Shown: positions 36,201 through 44,796, counted from the first letter of the stretch. The stretch is 64,000 nucleotides of DNA from Saprospiraceae bacterium (GCA_016787525.1 JAEUUP010000022.1:1-64000), one strand, 5' to 3'. Notes: generated by a model from the letters alone, not told the origin. Translations and numbers: made by a program.

Positions 36201-36891
36201 TTTGAAAGTCAATACTTTCTGCGTCTTTTTCGCCGATTGCACCTTCTGGATGTTGGAACAAACCCACTGCACCGCACCAACCAATATGCCCTTTTGCTGC
36301 CAACTCATCCGCATATCGAGGCGAAGGGCATTGAATGATTGCCGCATTACTTTGCAGCGTAAATTTGAGTTTGGCTTCCAAATCTTTCAAAAAAGCTTGG
36401 AAACCGATATATGTAAAGGGTGGATTTTGAATATATTGTGCCAAATGCTCACCCAAATCAAGTCCTTGTTTTTCCTTAAAATGAGTCACAAGGTATTCGT
36501 TGACAGCCACGCTACCATTTTCGTCATAAGACAGCACCCACGAATCGCGCCGAGTCGGATGAGGTTTGATGTTTAGGTACCAAATAAATAACGGTGCGGC
36601 GACTGTCTCCCCCTCAGTATTTTTGTCGAAAACAAAGGGGAAACCAAAGCCAAACGGGTGCTGACCACGGGTTTTTTGTATATTTTTTGTCTCAAAATAG
36701 AATTGGCGAAACTGCTCAGAATTGTGAAATTCAGCGTGAATATCCGTCTCAAATGCCGTTTGATTGTAGAATAACTCCGTCCATTTGGTCATTTGAGGAT
36801 GTATGCCATTGAAAACAGCAAACATATCAAGTTTGTCGTCGCCGAGTGGGAGCGCGTTGAGATATGCTTTTGAACTCTTATTGTGTCTCAT
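33217..36891 (-). CDS. Large superfamily 1 helicase-like P-loop ATPase
   Basis: This 1224-residue cytoplasmic protein has Walker A GGHGTGKT at 268-275 and a Walker B-like FDNAQD at about 843-848, where Asn replaces the usual Glu of DEAQ boxes. A superfamily 1 C-terminal region follows (QFDILIVSGTYPDF, about 1000). A long helical insert lies between the two motifs (about 400-800). The last 80 residues (RIDGRL...WERRMLQDLERLNV) resemble a Vsr/REase-like domain. It ends 45 bp from the PD-(D/E)XK-like gene. Such helicase-nuclease proteins often serve repair or phage defence. Four 10-mers lie within the 10 kb-scale gene. Confidence 0.7.
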   Translation of the reverse strand: MRHNKSSKAYLNALPLGDDKLDMFAVFNGIHPQMTKWTELFYNQTAFETDIHAEFHNSEQFRQFYFETKNIQKTRGQHPFGFGFPFVFDKNTEGETVAAPLFIWYLNIKPHPTRRDSWVLSYDENGSVAVNEYLVTHFKEKQGLDLGEHLAQYIQNPPFTYIGFQAFLKDLEAKLKFTLQSNAAIIQCPSPRYADELAAKGHIGWCGAVGLFQHPEGAIGEKDAESIDFQNFTWTAEHTHEFTVLPEDLYQRTALRTVLRNKMTLVEGGHGTGKTHLAANILLNALSNGQKTAVVAHDVASLMQIQNAFVNLGIGNLTFLLKDMYHDKNLLLDVIRKETTSRTVDFKGEEDFKIALKQARRYLAKSDETHHTLHQPVFGDENFAEVVGHYLASQKNAGRELLANHINASDYTFTKEEYERLRAEIETSERLYNDVNTLKHPLSNIHPQAFAAEKSATNRDELLKKLSEFIEKFKALHHRYIAVYDAYAQKLMNYYESYYIEQRGQLRHLKEANSDYEFQYGDAFKSSNVFRVSGLYASSLFSGRSKNILSAKEEASNRYDELVKTYDSRRHFIHDFLKGSDRKDFDKLKLNLETFESLLRGWRKALPNTVQEELQRLNSKTANHFDKPLAEDILQLETDLDNLLTAINEAKIYADPLGHKMLTLPKRMLFIEETIEKLEETQLNMRDFDHFYAWQKFWVSLPENGHRLITALTKVKPDNWAAAFDSWYFHNTLVVHYQTDTLDNDILMNNMNEVEDRLRLHIPKQIASMWNDRKKVAIREMKEKNPEGYKLFFNSKNLKLAKTQYLKDILKNTIHTLTEVYPVLLLTPQVATQIIEGEGKEFDLVVFDNAQDIDSEQVVPILRNTEGVVALAEDTTVPQSLAAKLKEKEAAYVRLNYIHRAASETTRRINQAVFYPNLDIPFRQVATKQSVEVRHVKNLYSEKIRTNEAEITEIIELLKEISATPFNTYPRIAIVTMTRQQRNTINMTLLNVVQKTLWGWEKIEHIQRNGLTILNIDELAGLQFDILIVSGTYPDFDKMSFPKREFRQLLNCFTQKLYWINAISRELLEASAQSRDYEMPFLMSNLILLAENLSLDNTPQYEAIFSQLNKLYVKTKEPKSSIFVHEIIAALSDKIEPKHMKTNFVIENQIFPLVILPDNAEDAAVVVRIDGRLSTDATYFNADWERRMLQDLERLNVRVVSVWSYYWWKNVGEEVDKLCAEIKA

Positions 36892-37015
36892 AGACTAAAA
36901 TTTAGTAATGCCAATTTTTTGGTTTGGCTAAATTTGGTTTTTAAAAAATATGCTGTTCGTTTTGAGCAAATTTAGACAAAACTTGTAAAACAAGTAATGA
37001 TTTCGCTATAATGTT

Positions 37016-37044
37016 TTGATTTTCATCACTTTTGTCTATTTTTG
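37016..37044 (+). promoter_or_regulatory. Bacteroidota-type promoter of the acpH-like gene
   Basis: TTG (37016-37018) and TATTTTTG (37037-37044) are 18 bases apart and lie 23-51 bp before the start codon. Both fit the TTG-N19-TAnnTTTG pattern. Confidence 0.6.
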
Positions 37045-37066
37045 AGAAAAAAGCAACCAAATCAAG

Positions 37067-37663
37067 ATGAATCATTTAGCACACTTCTTCCTCTCAGGCG
37101 ACGACGAGGATTTGGCGATTGGCAACTTTGTGGCAGATTTTATTACAAATAAAGAATTACCCCAATTTACTGAGGGGGTGCAACGAGGCATCATTCTGCA
37201 TCGTGAGATAGACGCATTCACAGATGCACATCCGATTGTGAAACAGAGTACGAAGCGTCTGCACCCATTTCACCACAAATATTCTCCTGTGATTGTGGAT
37301 ATTTATTATGATTTTTTATTGGCTAAAAACTGGCAAAATTATAGCCTAACCGACCCCTCAGTATGGAATGATAGTTTGAGAGATTTTACAAATAAGATGT
37401 ATAGAATATTGACAGATAGGCATATAGAGTTGCCAGAAAGATTGAAAACTCGCTTGCCTCGTATGATTGCCGACGATTGGTTGATGAAATATACAACTTA
37501 CAAAGGCTTGCATGGTGCGTTTTTACGGATTGAAAAGGCGGCTGCTTTCCCAGGTAATTTTGGCAATGCTGCGAAGCATTTGGAGCAGTTTTTAGAAGCA
37601 TTTGATGCAGAATTCAATCAATTTTTTCCTGAATTACAAAAGCACGTAGCAAGTAAAGTTTGA
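37067..37663 (+). CDS. acpH: Acyl carrier protein phosphodiesterase AcpH-like
   Basis: This 198-residue protein matches AcpH (DUF479), which removes the phosphopantetheine arm from acyl carrier protein. The opening MNHLAHFFLSGDDEDLAIGN and the segment RGIILHREIDAFTDAHP carry the His and Asp residues typical of this HD-like fold. It is cytoplasmic and preceded by a clear promoter. Two 10-mers fall inside (37168, 37354). A terminator shared with the convergent gene lies at 37689-37737. Confidence 0.88.
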   Translation: MNHLAHFFLSGDDEDLAIGNFVADFITNKELPQFTEGVQRGIILHREIDAFTDAHPIVKQSTKRLHPFHHKYSPVIVDIYYDFLLAKNWQNYSLTDPSVWNDSLRDFTNKMYRILTDRHIELPERLKTRLPRMIADDWLMKYTTYKGLHGAFLRIEKAAAFPGNFGNAAKHLEQFLEAFDAEFNQFFPELQKHVASKV

Positions 37664-37688
37664 TTTTGAACCCTCAAAACCCCTCAGT

Positions 37689-37737
37689 AAAATAGCCTTG
37701 TAGAGGACTTAAATTGTCCTGTGCAAGGCTATTTTTT
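37689..37737. terminator. Bidirectional terminator between acpH and the GH20 gene
   Basis: AAAATAGCCTTG (37689-37700) pairs with CAAGGCTATTTT (37724-37735), with a small inner stem (AGGAC/GTCCT). It carries A and T tracts on both sides. A reverse 10-mer abuts its left edge (37680-37689). Confidence 0.9.
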
Positions 37738-37755
37738 TACAGAAAGAGTCGTCTA

Positions 37756-39642
37756 TTAACGTTCCGCACGTCGCTCCAAATCAGCTCGTTTGAGTGTAAT
37801 CAAATGCCCAATAGGTTGTCCATTGCGGTAGTTCTGAACGCGTAAAGTGATAGGACCATCGGGTAATTCGACAGATTGAGTGAATTTTGAGCAATATTTA
37901 TCGGGCATAGCATCGTCAATTGTGTAGTAGGTGTCAATACCCTTGATTTCATTTTCCAAAGTAAGCCACATTTTGCCATCTTTCATTTTAGTTTTCACAA
38001 CCGCATCGTAAACGGCACGGCTGGCGTTGATTTCGGCGACATCAGCTCTTTCAAAATGATTTTCCATGCGTTTGGCGAAATCATCCCAATTTTTTGCCGA
38101 TTTTTGAGACCAATAGACCTCCGACAATGCCCACGCACGTGGGTAAGTCATGTACTGCACGTAGCGAAAAGTAGGCGTTTGCTCTGTCCACAGATTGCCT
38201 TGACCGCCTAAAATGTATTTGGCATCTATACCATCAGGTACAGGCTCGAAACTGTAACTTTTGCTCACACGCAGACCCGCATAAATCGGTGGGTCAACAG
38301 TCATTTCGCCTTGATTGTAGTCTAAATAGGCATAAGTAGTTGGAGTCATCACCACTTCATGCCCTTCTTTTGCGGCTTGAATACCGCCTTTTGTGCCACG
38401 CCAGCTCATCACAGCCGCCGTTGGCGAAATGCCACCTTCCAAGATTTCGTCCCAACCGATGAGTTTTTTGCCTTTGGCTTGCAATATTTTTTCGACACGA
38501 CCCATAAAATAGCCTTGTAAATCTTCGACATGGTGGATTTTCAACTTGCTCATCAAAGCTTGGCAGCCTTCGTCTTGCGCCCAATAACCTTTATAACATT
38601 CGTCGCCACCGACATGGATATAAGGGTGCGGGAACAATTGCGCGACCTCCGTAAAAACTTTGTCGAGAAACGTATAAACTTCTTCGTTTGAAGGGTTTAA
38701 GGTGTTGTCAACCAGCATTTTAAATGTGCCATTGCCATACCACTCTGAGAATTTATGACCACAGCTGACCATTGTATTGGGGTTTTTGGTGCAACTCAAT
38801 TCTGGATAAGCGGCAACGGCTGCCATGCTGTGACCAGGAACATCAATCTCTGGCAAAATTGCCACATTGCGTTCTTGTGCGTAGGCAATCACTTCTTTGA
38901 TGTCTTCGTGCGTGTAGAAACCTCCAACAGGCGTAGGTTCGCCAATTTTGGGTGCTTCACGGTCGCCGAAATGACCCGCACGTTTCACGCGCCATGCACC
39001 AATCGAAGTGAGTTTGGGTAGCGATTTGATTTCGATGCGCCAGCCTTCATCATCGGTCAAGTGCCAGTGCAAAGTGTTGTATTTGAGGCGAGCGATTTGG
39101 TCAATATAGGTTTTGACTTCTTCTTTCGTAAAAAAGTGGCGACTGACATCGAACATAATGCCACGCCATGCAAAACGCGGATAATCTTTGACTTTTACTG
39201 AGGGGATAACCCAATTGCCTTTGGTCGCAGTTTTGCTTTCAATTTCTTTGGGCAATAGTTGCAAAAGCGTTTGCATACCATAGAAAAGTCCTGCTGTTTG
39301 GTTGGCAGAAATCATGACACCTTTAGGCGTTGACTCCAGAATATAGCCTTCTTTGCCGATTTCGGCATTGGGCGAAGCGTTCAAATTGAGTTGTATTGCA
39401 CCTAATTTCCCTTGTTGAGCTTTGAGAGAAAATCCTGTGGGTGCATTTAATTTTTGAATCAACATATCAGCGACCTTTTGGCTTTCGGCTTTGTCGTAGC
39501 TGATAGTTGAGGCAGAAGTTAGGGTGTAAGAACCGGTGGTTGTTTTGATTTCGACAGGCTGTGGAATCAAATTTATAGCATTATTTTGTGCTTTTAGCAT
39601 CGTCATAGCTGTTAAAAACAAGAACAGAGACAGTTTTTTCAT
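37756..39642 (-). CDS. Beta-N-acetylhexosaminidase (GH20), exported
   Basis: This 628-residue glycosidase has a signal peptide (MKKLSLFLFLTAMTMLKA). It then has the GH20 N-terminal domain and a TIM barrel with the catalytic Asp-Glu pair in HVGGDECYKGYW, plus RFAWRGIMFDVSRH typical of the family. It removes terminal GlcNAc or GalNAc from glycans or chitin fragments in the periplasm or outside. No SusC/D genes are nearby. A 10-mer reads PSV (39196). Confidence 0.93.
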   Translation of the reverse strand: MKKLSLFLFLTAMTMLKAQNNAINLIPQPVEIKTTTGSYTLTSASTISYDKAESQKVADMLIQKLNAPTGFSLKAQQGKLGAIQLNLNASPNAEIGKEGYILESTPKGVMISANQTAGLFYGMQTLLQLLPKEIESKTATKGNWVIPSVKVKDYPRFAWRGIMFDVSRHFFTKEEVKTYIDQIARLKYNTLHWHLTDDEGWRIEIKSLPKLTSIGAWRVKRAGHFGDREAPKIGEPTPVGGFYTHEDIKEVIAYAQERNVAILPEIDVPGHSMAAVAAYPELSCTKNPNTMVSCGHKFSEWYGNGTFKMLVDNTLNPSNEEVYTFLDKVFTEVAQLFPHPYIHVGGDECYKGYWAQDEGCQALMSKLKIHHVEDLQGYFMGRVEKILQAKGKKLIGWDEILEGGISPTAAVMSWRGTKGGIQAAKEGHEVVMTPTTYAYLDYNQGEMTVDPPIYAGLRVSKSYSFEPVPDGIDAKYILGGQGNLWTEQTPTFRYVQYMTYPRAWALSEVYWSQKSAKNWDDFAKRMENHFERADVAEINASRAVYDAVVKTKMKDGKMWLTLENEIKGIDTYYTIDDAMPDKYCSKFTQSVELPDGPITLRVQNYRNGQPIGHLITLKRADLERRAER

Positions 39643-39731
39643 TGGAAAAGCAATTTTATTGATTTGATTTAGTAAGCGTCAAAACTATAAATTCCTTTTC
39701 AAACAACAGGCCTGTGGCACAAGATTTTATA

Positions 39732-39772
39732 AAAAAGGTGAAAAATACCCCCTCAGTATTTTTCACCTTTTT
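39732..39772. terminator. Terminator with the 10-mer in its loop
   Basis: A perfect 16-bp stem (39732-39747 and 39757-39772) with A and T tracts closes a nine-base loop consisting of most of the reverse 10-mer (39749-39758). It lies just beyond the stop of the minus-strand gene at 39802-40194. Confidence 0.9.
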
Positions 39773-39801
39773 CGTTATTTCCTCTTACGCAAAACAGTTT
39801 C

Positions 39802-40194
39802 TTAAAGAATGACATCTTCTACGATTTGCGAAGTGGCTGCCCCTTTTTCATTTTGACCTTCCAAATCGAGGTTGCGAGAGTTTGATGTTTCTACCAAATC
39901 GCCATAGTGTTTACGGAATACACGAACTGTCAAACCATAGCGGCTTTGGAGTGCATTTTCAAATTCGGCAACCGTAATATTTGGTGAAAAAGTGAAATGC
40001 TCATCGAATTGAGGCAAGTTGTCTGACAATTCAGACAAAAGAATTTGATTATTCAAAACCATGTGATTAGCCCAAAAATCATTGGGTTCTTCCATTGGGT
40101 TGCGAAAAAATACGGCTTTCAAATACGGAAAATAAGTGTTGAAAGCATTTTGAAAGTCTGCGACTGACGCGTTTTTACGAATATTCAATGTCAT
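39802..40194 (-). CDS. Conserved protein of unknown function (130 aa)
   Basis: I do not recognise this 130-residue protein. It has no signal peptide or membrane segment. The opening KNASVADFQNAFNTYFPYLKAVFF and the later TVAEFENALQSRYGLTVRVF look like two similar halves (VADFQNAF versus VAEFENAL), so it may be an internal duplication of about 55 residues. The C-terminal tail (EGQNEKGAATSQIVEDVIL) is polar. A strong terminator follows and a copy of the 10-mer lies in its leader (40255). Confidence 0.75.
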   Translation of the reverse strand: MTLNIRKNASVADFQNAFNTYFPYLKAVFFRNPMEEPNDFWANHMVLNNQILLSELSDNLPQFDEHFTFSPNITVAEFENALQSRYGLTVRVFRKHYGDLVETSNSRNLDLEGQNEKGAATSQIVEDVIL

Positions 40195-40389
40195 TTTTTA
40201 AAATTTATATTGTTAAACAATCAGGTGAAATATCTCGTGTTGCAATAAAGACTTTACTGAGGGGTATTGGTAACGGAATTTAGTGTCATTTTTACATTAA
40301 GCTTACAAAGCTATATAAACGCATATTTTGGACGAATAGTTCGCGCGTGGAAAGGATAAAATTAAGAGAATGAGATGCGACAAATTTTA

Positions 40390-40397
40390 TAACTTTG
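40390..40397 (+). promoter_or_regulatory. Possible -7 element (TAACTTTG) for the DciA-like gene
   Basis: It matches the TAnnTTTG element 77 bp before the DUF721 gene; the upstream TTG is weak. The rest of the 40195-40473 gap holds no supported gene. Confidence 0.4.
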
Positions 40398-40473
40398 CAG
40401 CGACTTCGATAGAAAATCGAAGCTTTGGAAAAGCAAAATGCAATATATTCTTTGGTCTGTAAAACGATGAAGC

Positions 40474-40764
40474 ATGAGAAAGACAAACGATGAGCCTTTG
40501 GCAGACGTTCTGCAACAAATGGTTAGAGCTTTTAAGTTGGGTGACAATCTGAATAAGACAAAAATAGAAAACCTTTGGGAAGAAAAAATGGGTCGAACCA
40601 TTGCAACTTACACACGAGAGTTGCGCGTTCGAGACAAGATTTTGTATGTCAGGATTGAGTCTGCTTCGTTGCGTTCTGAGTTGCACATGGGGCGTGAAAA
40701 GATAAGGCAAATGCTGAATAATGAAATAGGAGAAGAGTTTTTGAAGGAGGTGATTATTAGCTAA
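40474..40764 (+). CDS. DUF721/DciA-like protein
   Basis: This 96-residue protein matches DUF721, whose DciA members load the replicative helicase DnaB in bacteria lacking DnaC. The core IENLWEEKMGRTIATYTREL and the strand ILYVRIESASLRSELHM are typical. The short length lacks the disordered tail of proteobacterial DciA. It is not near dnaA or other replication genes here, so the replication role is inferred from family. Confidence 0.8.
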   Translation: MRKTNDEPLADVLQQMVRAFKLGDNLNKTKIENLWEEKMGRTIATYTRELRVRDKILYVRIESASLRSELHMGREKIRQMLNNEIGEEFLKEVIIS

Positions 40765-40944
40765 AATTGTTTGAAAGTATTGTTTTACAATGTTTTATTA
40801 CTTTTTAGAATTCTCTTTGATGATGTCATACTTAAAAAAATGAAGTAAGAGTTATGTTTTTCGGAAAAACAGATTTAATTTTGTTTTTGAAAGTCACAAT
40901 TTTTACTAACGAAAGAAAAGACGCATAGCTAAAAATTCTACTAC

Positions 40945-41748
40945 ATGAAACCTGAAATTGATATTCATAAAGAGCCAGAACTGGCTCTTAACTCCTTACT
41001 CGATGAAATAAATAAGCAGAGGCGATTGAATAGCGAGCTGCAGTCGGAGTTGAGAACGATGCGGACACGCGAAATTCGTTTGAACAAAAATTCTGAAATA
41101 TTAAAGTCGGATAATAATCGCCTCAAACAAGATTTAACCATTCTGGAGCAAAAACTAAGAGAACTCGAAATTCAATTAACACTCCCTGAAAGTGACCGTA
41201 CATTTGTTCCCGCTCGTCCAATTGAACCTTTTCCTAGAAAACCTTTTTATAAAAAAATTAATTGGGCGTATGTTATTGTGCCGATTATCGTCATTGGTGC
41301 TATCGGCGTATTCAAATGGCAGTCGAATAAAAACATTGCGGCTCAAACAGCGGCTGTCGCTGCAACGGCAACTAATACTGAGGGGGGGGCATCTGCTGCA
41401 CCACAACCAGAGCCATCTGGTGTCACAACGCCTGTCGCCACGAGTCCTACACCCATTGCGAATAATAATACACCACAAACCATAGAAGAGGGATATTTGA
41501 TGATTCAAAATCCATTGGACAATGAAGGTATGGTGCGTGTCATGGATGGTTATACACAAAAAGCTCGTGTTTTGGCATGGATTAATCCAGGTGAAAAATA
41601 TCGAATCAGAGCGCAAAGTCCGACTAAAATGCGTCGTACTTATGTGAAAGATGGCAAAAACGTTACTTTTGAAGACTATTTCTACAAGATTAGCGATAAA
41701 GAGCAATGGGTTTTTGGTTATTTTACCACTAAGAAACTTGCACAATAA
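40945..41748 (+). CDS. Coiled-coil, single-pass membrane protein with extracytoplasmic domain
   Basis: This 267-residue protein has a long N-terminal coiled coil (about 10-80), one membrane segment (WAYVIVPIIVIGAIGVFKW, about 109-127) and a Thr/Pro/Ala-rich linker. A small SH3-like domain follows (about 185-267, with VRVMDGYTQKARVLAWINPG). The type II layout puts the SH3-like part outside the cytoplasm. A 10-mer in the linker reads NTEGG with eight G residues in DNA (41386). The function is unknown. Confidence 0.75.
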   Translation: MKPEIDIHKEPELALNSLLDEINKQRRLNSELQSELRTMRTREIRLNKNSEILKSDNNRLKQDLTILEQKLRELEIQLTLPESDRTFVPARPIEPFPRKPFYKKINWAYVIVPIIVIGAIGVFKWQSNKNIAAQTAAVAATATNTEGGASAAPQPEPSGVTTPVATSPTPIANNNTPQTIEEGYLMIQNPLDNEGMVRVMDGYTQKARVLAWINPGEKYRIRAQSPTKMRRTYVKDGKNVTFEDYFYKISDKEQWVFGYFTTKKLAQ

Positions 41749-41849
41749 GGTAGTTTAGTAGTAGTCATTAAATGGTTTTAGACATTCTTTCTGACCTAAT
41801 CATTGTTAGAAAAAAGTCAAAAGCTAAAGCTTAATGGCTTAAAAGCATA

Positions 41850-41882
41850 AAAAAAGCGACCCTCAGTAAGGGTCGCTTTTTT
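41850..41882. terminator. Bidirectional terminator with a near-copy of the 10-mer
   Basis: A perfect 13-bp stem (41850-41862 and 41870-41882) has loop TCAGTAA. ACCCTCAGTA (41859-41868), one base off the dispersed 10-mer, spans the stem and loop. It separates the coiled-coil gene from convergent sppA. Confidence 0.92.
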
Positions 41883-41898
41883 GTTTTATGCGTTACCG

Positions 41899-43683
41899 TT
41901 ATTTGATTTTGATTTGATATGGCACACGCATTTGAGGTGTTTTCCAAGTTTTCATTTTCTTGAAATAGCCATAAACTTCTGCGTATTCACCCAACTCTGA
42001 TTTGATGAGCGAGGTTTTTAACTCATCGGGATTCATTTTCTCACCAGTTAGGTTCTCAATAAATTTCTCGATGCCCTGTTTCAGTTTAGGATATTCGGTC
42101 GTTTTGTAATCGGAAATGCCTGCTTTTTTAGCTGCTGCTGCAATGGCGTCATTGAGACCACCGATTTGATCCACTAGACCAATGTCTTTTGCCTTAGTAC
42201 CCAACCAAATACGCCCTTGAGCAATGGCGTGAACTTGGTCACGACTCATCTTGCGATTAGTACCGACGCGATTGAGGAATGTTTCGTAAATGCTGTCGGT
42301 TTGCATTTGCAAGATTTTGGCTTCATAGTCATCAATTTCAAAAAAGACATCCGCTCCGCCTGCATGGGCAGTTGTTTTAACGGTGTCGAAACTGATGCCC
42401 AATTTGTTTTTAAATGTCTTTTGAAGACTGGGTATCATACTAAAAACGCCAATCGAACCAGTCAAAGTCATGGGTTCTGCAAAAACAGAGTCTGAAGCAC
42501 ATGAAATATAATAGCCTCCCGAAGCCGCATAGTCGCCAAATGATGAAACGACAACTTTACCTTGTTTGCGCGCTAAGTCAAGTTCACGCCAAATCATATC
42601 AGATGAAAGCGATGAGCCACCACCTGAATTGATGCGTAAGACAATGGCCTTCACATTTTCATCATTACGCAACTTACGAATGATTTTGGCATAGCGAGGG
42701 CCATCAATCGTGCCGTTTGTCTCTTCACCATTTGTAGAGTAACCAATTTCACCTTCGGCATAAACGACGGCAATTTTATTTTTGCTCTTGCTGGTTTTCT
42801 TTTTGACCGTTTGAGCATAATCAGTTAATGAAATAGATGGAATCTTGGCGTTGGCTTTCAAACCTAATTTACTACGCAATGCAGCCAAAGCCACATCGTA
42901 GTACCCCTCAGTATCCACCATTTTGAGACGAACAGCTTGGTGCGCACTGGTGACTTTCAATTCGTTGGCATAAGAATAAAGGTCTTTTTTATCTATTTTT
43001 CTGGATTTTGCAATATCGTTGAGGTACATATCGTACATGCCAGAAAGGTATTCGCGAAGTTGCATACGGTTTTGGTCGCTCATCTTGTCTAAGCGAAATG
43101 GCTCGGTTGCACTTTTGAATTGACCTGCATAATAAATTTGCCATTTGACATCGAGGCGGTCAAACATATCTTTCATAAAAGGAATTTCAGCCGCAAAGCC
43201 TTTAAAATCAATATCACCATTCGGGTTGAGGCAAATAGAATCAGCAACTGAAGCCAGATAGTAGCCGCCTTGTGAGTAGAAATCGGCATAAGCATAGACA
43301 AACTTGCCGCTTTGTTTGAACTTTTCGATGGCTTTGCGGATAGCCGCTGCTTTTGTAAATTCAGTGGCGATAAAACGAGAATTAATAAAAATACCCTTTA
43401 TTTTATTGTCAGTAGCAGCGTGTTCGATGGCATCAACCAAAGCGGTTTGACCAATGACTTTTTTATTGTCAAAAAAGTTGTCGCTTTCCGTATTACCAGT
43501 CAGCTCAGGTACTGATTCTTCGAGTTTGATTTCGAGGATGCTGTTGGATTCTACGGATTTGACATTGTCACCTGAGGCAGCTGCAAAACCTGCCATAGTG
43601 ATAACGCCAAATAATGTCATAGCTACAAGTGCGAGGAAAACACCTAAGCAAGAGGCAAACACGAATTTAAAAAACTGCTGCAT
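41899..43683 (-). CDS. sppA: Signal peptide peptidase SppA (67-kDa type)
   Basis: This 594-residue membrane serine protease digests cleaved signal peptides. It has an N-terminal membrane segment (FKFVFASCLGVFLALVAMTL) and two ClpP-like domains. The catalytic serine region is ASGGYYISCASDSVFAEP, and an upstream segment VLRINSGGGSSLSSD is conserved. The ATG at 43683 is chosen; a longer frame to 43815 adds 44 unrelated residues before the membrane segment. A 10-mer reads DTEG (42904). Confidence 0.9.
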   Translation of the reverse strand: MQQFFKFVFASCLGVFLALVAMTLFGVITMAGFAAASGDNVKSVESNSILEIKLEESVPELTGNTESDNFFDNKKVIGQTALVDAIEHAATDNKIKGIFINSRFIATEFTKAAAIRKAIEKFKQSGKFVYAYADFYSQGGYYLASVADSICLNPNGDIDFKGFAAEIPFMKDMFDRLDVKWQIYYAGQFKSATEPFRLDKMSDQNRMQLREYLSGMYDMYLNDIAKSRKIDKKDLYSYANELKVTSAHQAVRLKMVDTEGYYDVALAALRSKLGLKANAKIPSISLTDYAQTVKKKTSKSKNKIAVVYAEGEIGYSTNGEETNGTIDGPRYAKIIRKLRNDENVKAIVLRINSGGGSSLSSDMIWRELDLARKQGKVVVSSFGDYAASGGYYISCASDSVFAEPMTLTGSIGVFSMIPSLQKTFKNKLGISFDTVKTTAHAGGADVFFEIDDYEAKILQMQTDSIYETFLNRVGTNRKMSRDQVHAIAQGRIWLGTKAKDIGLVDQIGGLNDAIAAAAKKAGISDYKTTEYPKLKQGIEKFIENLTGEKMNPDELKTSLIKSELGEYAEVYGYFKKMKTWKTPQMRVPYQIKIK

Positions 43684-43742
43684 ATTTCGCTTTTTGAAAT
43701 TTAGTTGTGATTTAATTTTTAAAAAAGTCGTCTGGCATGTTA

Positions 43743-43750
43743 CAAAAGTA
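43743..43750 (-). promoter_or_regulatory. Possible -7 element of sppA
   Basis: On the minus strand TACTTTTG lies 60-67 bp before the sppA start at 43683. It fits TAnnTTTG but the distal TTG is not clear. It also argues against the longer sppA start at 43815. Confidence 0.4.
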
Positions 43751-43929
43751 GGAGAGAGTCCATGAACGACCTTATTTTTTAGATAAAGTTGTGTAAACGA
43801 AAGATGTTTAGACATATTTTAAGTACGTAAGAAGGTACTGTATAGTTGTTTGTCCGAAAATACTGAGGGAAAGCGATGAAAATTTGTTATTACTGAAAAA
43901 GCGTTACAATTTTGTGAAACTTGCGTCTG

Positions 43930-43937
43930 TACATTTG
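43930..43937 (+). promoter_or_regulatory. Probable -7 element of msrA
   Basis: TACATTTG lies 53-60 bp before the msrA ATG at 43990. A TTG sits at 43912-43914, 15 bases upstream, slightly shorter than ideal. It favours the ATG at 43990 over an upstream TTG at 43921. Confidence 0.45.
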
Positions 43938-43989
43938 CATCGTACAAAACTTAATTTTGAAAAAACTGTTCATTACAAAAATTCAAAAA

Positions 43990-44670
43990 ATGTTAAAACG
44001 GATGTGGATAGGAATTTATAGTGTAGTAGCTTTTTTGGCGTGTAATCCCAAAACGGACACCCCCTCAGTATCAAAAAATTCTGAAACAAAAAAAGTATTG
44101 ATTACGATGCAAGACACAATCAAAAAAGAAGGTCTCGAAATAGCAACCTTAGGTGGCGGCTGTTTTTGGTGTATTGAAGCCGTCTTCGATGAACTCCAAG
44201 GTGTTGAAAAAGCTGTTAGTGGCTATTCGGGTGGGACAAAAAATAACCCAACTTATCGTGAGGTTTGTTATGGCAATACAGGTCATGCAGAGGTCATAAA
44301 TGTGTATTTTGACCCTAAAATCATCTCTTACGAAGATATTTTGAGGGTGTTTTTTCATGTACATGACCCTACTACTTTGAACAGACAAGGCAACGATGTT
44401 GGTCCTCAATACCGTTCAGTTATCTTTTATCATAGTGAGGCTCAAAAAGAGTCAGCAAAAAAAATTATAGAAGAAATTGAAAAAAATGGTCTTTGGGCTA
44501 ACAAGATTGTAACAGAAATTACTAACTTTGCACGTTTCTTTCCTGCTGAAGATTACCATCAGGAGTACTATAAATTAAATGGACATGAGCCTTATTGCTC
44601 CTACGTTATTTCACCAAAAATAACAAAATTTAGGAAAGAATTTAAAGATAAATTGAAAAGTAAGGGGTAA
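43990..44670 (+). CDS. msrA: Peptide-methionine (S)-S-oxide reductase MsrA, exported lipoprotein
   Basis: This 226-residue enzyme reduces methionine-S-sulfoxide. The active-site motif GGCFWCIEAVFDELQGV is present with the catalytic Cys, followed by SGYSGG and GHAEVI. The N-terminus MLKRMWIGIYSVVAFLAC is a lipoprotein signal, so it probably works in the periplasm. The start is the ATG at 43990, downstream of a -7-like element. A 10-mer reads PSV just after the lipobox (44061). Confidence 0.92.
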   Translation: MLKRMWIGIYSVVAFLACNPKTDTPSVSKNSETKKVLITMQDTIKKEGLEIATLGGGCFWCIEAVFDELQGVEKAVSGYSGGTKNNPTYREVCYGNTGHAEVINVYFDPKIISYEDILRVFFHVHDPTTLNRQGNDVGPQYRSVIFYHSEAQKESAKKIIEEIEKNGLWANKIVTEITNFARFFPAEDYHQEYYKLNGHEPYCSYVISPKITKFRKEFKDKLKSKG

Positions 44671-44767
44671 ATTGTAGAAAACTCACTGTTATCAAAAGAT
44701 ATTGTGTGGGTCGAAAATATCCTTTCAGAAGATATTAATGTTTGATAATTAATTGGTTTTTAGTTGG

Positions 44768-44796
44768 AGGCAGTACAGGGCGTACTGCCTTTTTTG
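44768..44796 (+). terminator. Terminator downstream of msrA
   Basis: AGGCAGTAC (44768-44776) pairs exactly with GTACTGCCT (44782-44790), followed by six T. It lies about 100 bp after msrA. The rest of the 44671-45186 gap has no supported gene; it holds the secDF leader. Confidence 0.85.

Noticed and set aside
40292-40710. Overlapping minus-strand frames near the DciA-like gene
   Set aside because: They are antisense to a recognisable DUF721 gene and have no coding character.
43684-43815. N-terminal extension of SppA
   Set aside because: The added 44 residues match no family, precede the natural membrane segment, and cross a -7-like element.
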